Shown here one piece after another: positions 59,601 to 64,000 of a stretch of DNA of 64,000 nucleotides. Each line of letters opens with the position of its first letter. Position 1 is the first letter of the stretch. The position numbers and the translations under genes were made by a program. This DNA comes from Cutaneotrichosporon cavernicola (taxonomy: Eukaryota > Basidiomycota > Tremellomycetes > Trichosporonales > Trichosporonaceae). The DNA lies in NCBI RefSeq assembly GCF_030864355.1, contig NC_083395.1, positions 1,674,001 to 1,738,000 on the forward strand, read 5' to 3'. The notes under the pieces are model-generated. The model had not been told where the DNA came from. It did no database searches and saw nothing but the letters and a program-made list of their open reading frames with translations.

Positions 59601-60253
59601 TCTGGGAAGCTTACCAGCGCGCAGCGATCCAGACACTGTCACCACTCTTCCAACGCCGCGCCCTCAAGACTAAAGCTGTCAAGGGTCAGCTCCTGTCGCA
59701 ACAATTTGCAATCAACTCCGGCGCGTCGTACAAATACATTGTCGAAACGCTCAGCTACCCGTTCTCTGACTCGCCGGACTGCGTCATGGAGGCGCTCGAC
59801 GTGTGAGGCGTCAAATGACTTGGTTGTGTCAGCTGATGATAGAATTCGCGAGTGCGTGGCGTCGGTCCTTGACGAGGCAGTCGACTTCAACGAGGTCCTC
59901 AGCGTCATGTATCGGGAGGGCCAGAAGATGAGCTGGCACGACGACGGGGAGCATGGTGAGTCGCGTTTTGGCACTGCTTGGCCATGGTGCTGCGGCAGCG
60001 CTGACACCAAGGGCTGGGACCAGTCGTCGCGGCCCTCTCACTTGGCAGTCCTGCCACTATGTCGTTTCGGCCCAAGCTTGGCTACAAAGCCGCGCCCAAG
60101 AGCCCATCTGTGCTCAACCTGACCTTGATGCACGGGGATGTGGTCATCATGGCAGGCCGTGCCATTCAATACCGGTACGACCACCGCGTCATCCCGGAAG
60201 GTCTTCGCGTGGCAGCGACGGCACGCGTCATTCGTGGGGCTTCTTCGCAGTAG
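56644..60253 (+). CDS. Zn2Cys6 zinc-cluster / AlkB-like 2-oxoglutarate dioxygenase fusion protein
   Basis: Exons 56644-58005, 58036-58148, 58184-58228, 58266-58463, 58501-59802, 59843-59955 and 60012-60253 join to 1124 residues. A GAL4-type cluster C-x2-C-x6-C-x5-C-x2-C-x6-C is at residues 244-270 with a basic tail (RRRARKKAR). A globular segment (about 455-570) contains LCEALPYYRAFQSGMY, VIISHGGGG and YALLPWKLGCAYAVLGWY. Cys-rich clusters near 751 (CPTC...C...C) and 846-868 (CICG...C...C...C) look zinc-binding. The C-terminal AlkB-like domain has WHDDGE (H about 1038, D two later), SLGSPATMSFR, HGDVVIMAG and YDHRVIPEGLRVAATARVI (distal His about 1101, Arg pair), so all Fe(II) and 2-oxoglutarate residues seem present. 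DNA-targeted demethylation is inference. The last intron ends in AAG. Confidence 0.8.
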
Positions 60254-61104
60254 GATCTGTGGCGTGAGGCTGGCCAGTAGCCAGTAGGTTGTGTTTGGGA
60301 GTGGCGTGGTAGAAGGGTGGAAAGGAGTAGAGATCTGCGGCACGCCGAGTGACGTATGTTGCGGCAAGTGGTGGAGTTTTGGCTTGCCGGCGGATGCGGA
60401 CATGAGATGGAGATTACGACATGTGGTAAAGGTGGGTGCTGCATTGGTGGGAACGCGGGTCAAACCTTTGGGTCTTGGGCTATTGTGCGTGGACCGGATC
60501 TGGGTGTTCGGGAAATCGCGACAGGCGACGCGAGGTGAGATGAACGGACGATTGGATGGTCAGCCGACCTGCCACTTGGGAAAAGGTTGCCGGCACCAGC
60601 CCAGGCTGAAGAATGACATGCTCCTAGACATAATGAGAGCGCGATATTGTCGGCCCTGGGGTATTTGCTTTCTGATGACAGGCACCGACCTGTTATTTGA
60701 TCAGTCTGCGCGTGTACGGTTGTGTCGAGTTTGGATTGCATGTGGCTGAAATGGCTATCCAAGCCCTGATGAGTAGAAACGCCTAGTCACAGGATGATTG
60801 GGCGGTTAAGGTGGCTGCAAGGTTGAAGTATTGTACAGTACGACGAGACAAGTTGGCTTCCCGTGACTGTGACAACTTTTGACCCCTACCCCTGTCCCTT
60901 GGAATACACCCTGAATTCAAAGCTTTCAGGCGCGAGGCGACATGCTTCCGGTCAATCCTTAGGTATTCAGCAAATCCTACCCCACCCCCCCCCGCCTGCC
61001 GCCTGGGCGCGCTTCACCAGTCGACGTTGCTCCCCGAAGCCTGGTTCCCTCTCATCGCGCCCTCTCTCTCCCTCCGCCCTACCCTCCCCCCTTCCCTCAA
61101 CTAC

Positions 61105-61129
61105 CCTCTCTCTCTCTCTCTCTCTCTCC
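61105..61129. repeat. (CT)n microsatellite
   Basis: About 12 CT units in the pyrimidine-rich leader. Confidence 0.85.
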
Positions 61130-61586
61130 TGGTTCCTTACTCTTCTGAGTAGCTGGGTACTTGTGTAAACCCCCCACTGTCAGTTACCCAGTTACTTGTA
61201 CCAGCTGCCTCCTCTCTAACCAGCCTGCGACGGCGGCGGTCTGTCGTTCGCGACTCATGATCCAGCCCTCATCTTATCCCAATCTCTCTCCTTGTGACTC
61301 TTCCCTTTCAGTCTCTCGCACGGATCCAGTCAATCCTCCTCCATCTTCTTACTCCCTACATACCGACCCTCGTCGAACGGCCCTCGGCCCGTCGTGCACG
61401 GATAAACACGTCGGCGCGCCCGCCACCCTCCCCTCGCTCAAGCGCGTCGACAAACGCGCAACTGCAGTACCCACACTCACACACAATCACACCCCCACAC
61501 CCCACACCCCACACTCCACACTTTACACTTCACACACTCGCCCTCAACCCTCGCATATCCATCTTGCGCCTCGCATCCTTCCTTCT

Positions 61587-61616
61587 CCATCCATCCATCC
61601 ATCCATCCATCCATCC
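61587..61616. repeat. (CCAT)n microsatellite
   Basis: Seven CCAT units followed by a CAGC run at about 61632-61648. Confidence 0.85.
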
Positions 61617-61973
61617 GTCCCTCAACCATCCAGCCAGCCAGCCAGCCATCCATCCACATCACAACCTATTCAATCTCTTTGCATACAACTCATCCTTATT
61701 CACAAATCAAGCAGGTCACTCTCAACCCGGATTCATTCCGCAAAAGATCACAGAACCACAAGCAATCTTCTCCGAGAACACCTTGCTCGTTAAGCATCAA
61801 CTTTTTCACTTTGGCGCGCGTCACGCCGATCCCCCTATCCACTCGCTGAACGCCACGCACATTGCACCTCATCCTCACACAATCACCCCTCGTCACTCCT
61901 GTGCGCCCATCCTTCCACTGACTCCTACAACCACCGCGAACCTCGGAATCACAACACTCCTCATCTCGGAGCC

Positions 61974-64000
61974 ATGGAGGACATGGATATCGATTCTCCC
62001 CGTCCATCGGGGCGCTCCTCCCCACAACCGCAGCTGGCCCAGCCCACCCTTGTCGAGCCTCAGTCTCTGGCCCAGTCACAACCTCAACCTCAAACAACGC
62101 CAACAATGTCACAATTGACATCCACATCAACTCCCGTGACCCAGCCGCAACGGGAATCTCCTCCTGTCACACTCACCGAATCCTCTCAACCATCTCAATC
62201 CCAGTCTGCTCCAGGCCCCGCTACCGCCCTGCTCTCTTCATTCACGCAACCTCGAGAGCCGTCGCGGGAGCACAGTGCATCCCCTACAATAGCCTCGCCT
62301 CATACTCAGGTGTCGGCCCATACCACCTCTCCTCAAGCCCAATCGCCGCAGGCCGCAACCCAGACCTCGGCGCACCTGTCGACCAACCCTCCAACTCCCC
62401 CAATCCAGTCCACGGCGTCTCAGTCCGACGCTGCCATTCCAGTCTCAAACATCGGCAACAACGGCAGCGAGGCCATCGAGACCGACCCTCCCGCTCCTGT
62501 CACCAACGGACACGGGCCGGCTGCGCCAACGAACGGCATCATGCCGAACGGTACTCATCCCGACGAGGACTCGAGCAGCAGCAGTAGTAGAAGCATCGCG
62601 CGCAGCGTTAGCACGAGTACGGACGCGCTGCCAGAGCCGACCGACGACGACGACCTTGACCGGTTCCTCAGGCGCATTGATTCCGAAAAGGTACGTACCG
62701 CCTCCCCCACCCATTGTTTCACTTGAGGACGCGCCATCCCGTGCCCGCGTGACGTCGGCGGCGACCGACGCGGCCATACAGCGCCAACTAGTGTTCCAGT
62801 GTTCCAGCCTGCGCCTGCATTATGGGAGACCTCGTCGCCCGTTGCGACGTACATGCTGCGAGCGGGCGCGTCTCGCTCCCACGCATCACGCACGCGCCCC
62901 GACGCGTGGGCGTGTGCTTCCACACGCGTCCACACATGGATTCCACATCCATTCCTCTCGAGATATGACACTGACGTGGCAGAAAATGGCCCAGCTACAG
63001 CAGCGGCTCCAGCTAGCTAGCATTAAAGCGAACCATGGCTGGGCGGACATGAGCATCAACGAGATCGAAACGGTGAGCTATTTGTTACTTGACCATTCTA
63101 ACAATAGCGCCTGCCCTTGACTGAGCAGCGCCGCCCTCAAGTTGTCATTCCCGGAGGACGTGGAATCGCCTACGAGCCTCCTTCGCCTCTGCGACCCTGG
63201 CAGCTTGCTGACAGCCTGTGGCAGAACCTGCCGAAGCCAGGCCAACAGAACGGCGCTCCTCCCCTTCCATCATTCCCCAACCATCCGGGGTACGGCCGGC
63301 GCCCACCGCACACCATGCACACGCCGTCACACTCGCTGCCTGGTGGGCTACCCAGCATGGCATCACTACAGATGCCCATTGCGCCGCCCCGTGGACCGCC
63401 GCCCGCCAGCCCGCGCAGACACGGACGGATGGAGGAACACCTCTCGCGACCCACCGCGCCTGCGATGCGCACTCCAGGATATGGCCACGGCCGCACGCAG
63501 AGCCACTCTTCCAAGAATGTGGGCCACAGCAACGGGACCCACCGGCGCTCGACGAGCAGCATCTCAGGCATGCCGTTCCTCGGCAACGACCCTTACCCCG
63601 CAGTCGCGCGGCAGAAGAAGTCTTCGAAGAAACGATCGCAGTCGCACAGCAACCTGCGCGAGCATCCCACGACGCAGGACGTCGATGCTGCGCGTGCTTT
63701 AACCTCTATGCTCGAGGCTAGCCGTTCTCCAAACATGCCATCTCATGAACGGCTTCCGAGCTTGGGTGACTTCATCCCACCACCACCCGACCACCACGGA
63801 CACCGTCTGCCGCCTTTGCAGACGGCTACAAGCTTTCCGCCGCCCTTCCCAGGCGAGATGCATGCGCCGCGGCAACGGGCGCAGAGCTTCGCTGCCGGGC
63901 CTGGTGACATGCGCGCCCCGCCACGCACACTGCCCCCGCCAATGGGACCGCCCGACCTTCGCGCAGCCTCGAGCCACACACGCAACCGCGGCACGAGTAT
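61974..64000 (+). CDS. Low-complexity regulator, possibly Whi5/Nrm1-like (3' end outside window)
   Basis: Exons 61974-62690, 62983-63072 and 63108 to the window end give over 560 residues, still open at the edge. Exon 1 is Ser/Pro/Gln/Thr-rich and ends with an acidic DDDDLDRFLRRIDSEK. The 90-nt exon 2 encodes MAQLQQRLQLASIKANHGWADMSINEIET (split here as MAQLQQRLQLASIKANH and GWADMSINEIET), which resembles the GTB motif of Whi5/Nrm1 G1/S transcription inhibitors. Exon 3 is again Pro/Ser/His-rich, with DVDAARALTSMLEASRSPN near its visible end. The Whi5 assignment rests on one short motif and is tentative. Intron 1 is 292 nt, intron 2 is 35 nt. Confidence 0.55.

Larger units (their letters stand above)
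60254..61973. other. Intergenic region and long pyrimidine-rich leader
   Basis: The left half shows nothing recognisable. From about 60970 to 61973 the top strand is C/T/A-rich with (CT)n, (CCAT)n and CAGC runs and several short ATG-initiated frames, as expected of a long 5' leader of the following gene rather than of coding sequence. Confidence 0.5.

Noticed and set aside
61161..62118. Two long overlapping forward frames before the Whi5-like gene
   Set aside because: Products of C/T/A-rich repeats without stops; composition His/Pro/Thr/Ser only.

Overview
The window is nuclear DNA of a basidiomycete fungus, most likely a tremellomycete yeast of the Trichosporonales type. The evidence is GC-rich coding sequence, almost every gene interrupted by tiny introns (mostly 29-60 nt) whose CTGAC/CTAAC branch point lies only a few bases from the acceptor, compact alternating-strand gene order, and protein families shared with Cryptococcus/Trichosporon. 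I place the class with good confidence and the order with moderate confidence. No tRNA, rRNA, CRISPR, plasmid or intact transposon was recognised.

I rebuilt 27 protein-coding genes by joining exons; in each complete model the spliced length is a multiple of three. Left part (1-20 kb): the 3' end of a coiled-coil protein gene; an ADCK1/Mcp2-type ABC1 kinase-like protein; PRP40 convergent with PRP43 (two splicing factors); an HNH-domain protein divergent from PRP43; a GPALPP1/DUF3752 protein convergent with a p47/Shp1 (SEP-UBX) p97 cofactor; a large RRN5-like RNA polymerase I factor; the beta subunit of 3-methylcrotonyl-CoA carboxylase; and a secreted two-LysM protein. Middle (20-30 kb): an MFS drug:H+ antiporter-like gene sits alone between two gene-free stretches of 2.8 and 2.5 kb, the most accessory-looking part of the window, followed by a six-finger CCCH protein.

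Right part (30-64 kb): fumarase; ECO1 cohesin acetyltransferase; ERG26; a lineage-specific protein; VPS1 dynamin; COQ2; an 11-exon M50B-like HExxH membrane protein with a 2-nt micro-exon; a small secreted cysteine-rich, defensin-like pre-pro-protein; LSM2; a membrane-anchored SGNH hydrolase; APC5; a TGL2-like lipase; a GNAT acetyltransferase; a Zn2Cys6-AlkB fusion protein; and the 5' part of a Whi5/Nrm1-like low-complexity protein behind a long pyrimidine-rich leader.

The genes are mostly independent housekeeping functions: splicing (PRP40, PRP43, LSM2), mitochondrial metabolism (fumarase, MCC-beta, COQ2, Mcp2-like), cohesion and cell cycle (ECO1, APC5, perhaps Whi5-like), and membrane traffic (VPS1, Shp1). 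The most notable items are the Zn2Cys6/Cys-rich/AlkB architecture at 56.6-60.3 kb, the defensin-like secreted peptide at 46 kb, and several extreme exon-intron structures: a 2-nt exon, a start-codon-only exon, a GC-AG intron, NAGNAG acceptors and stop-free 3n introns.
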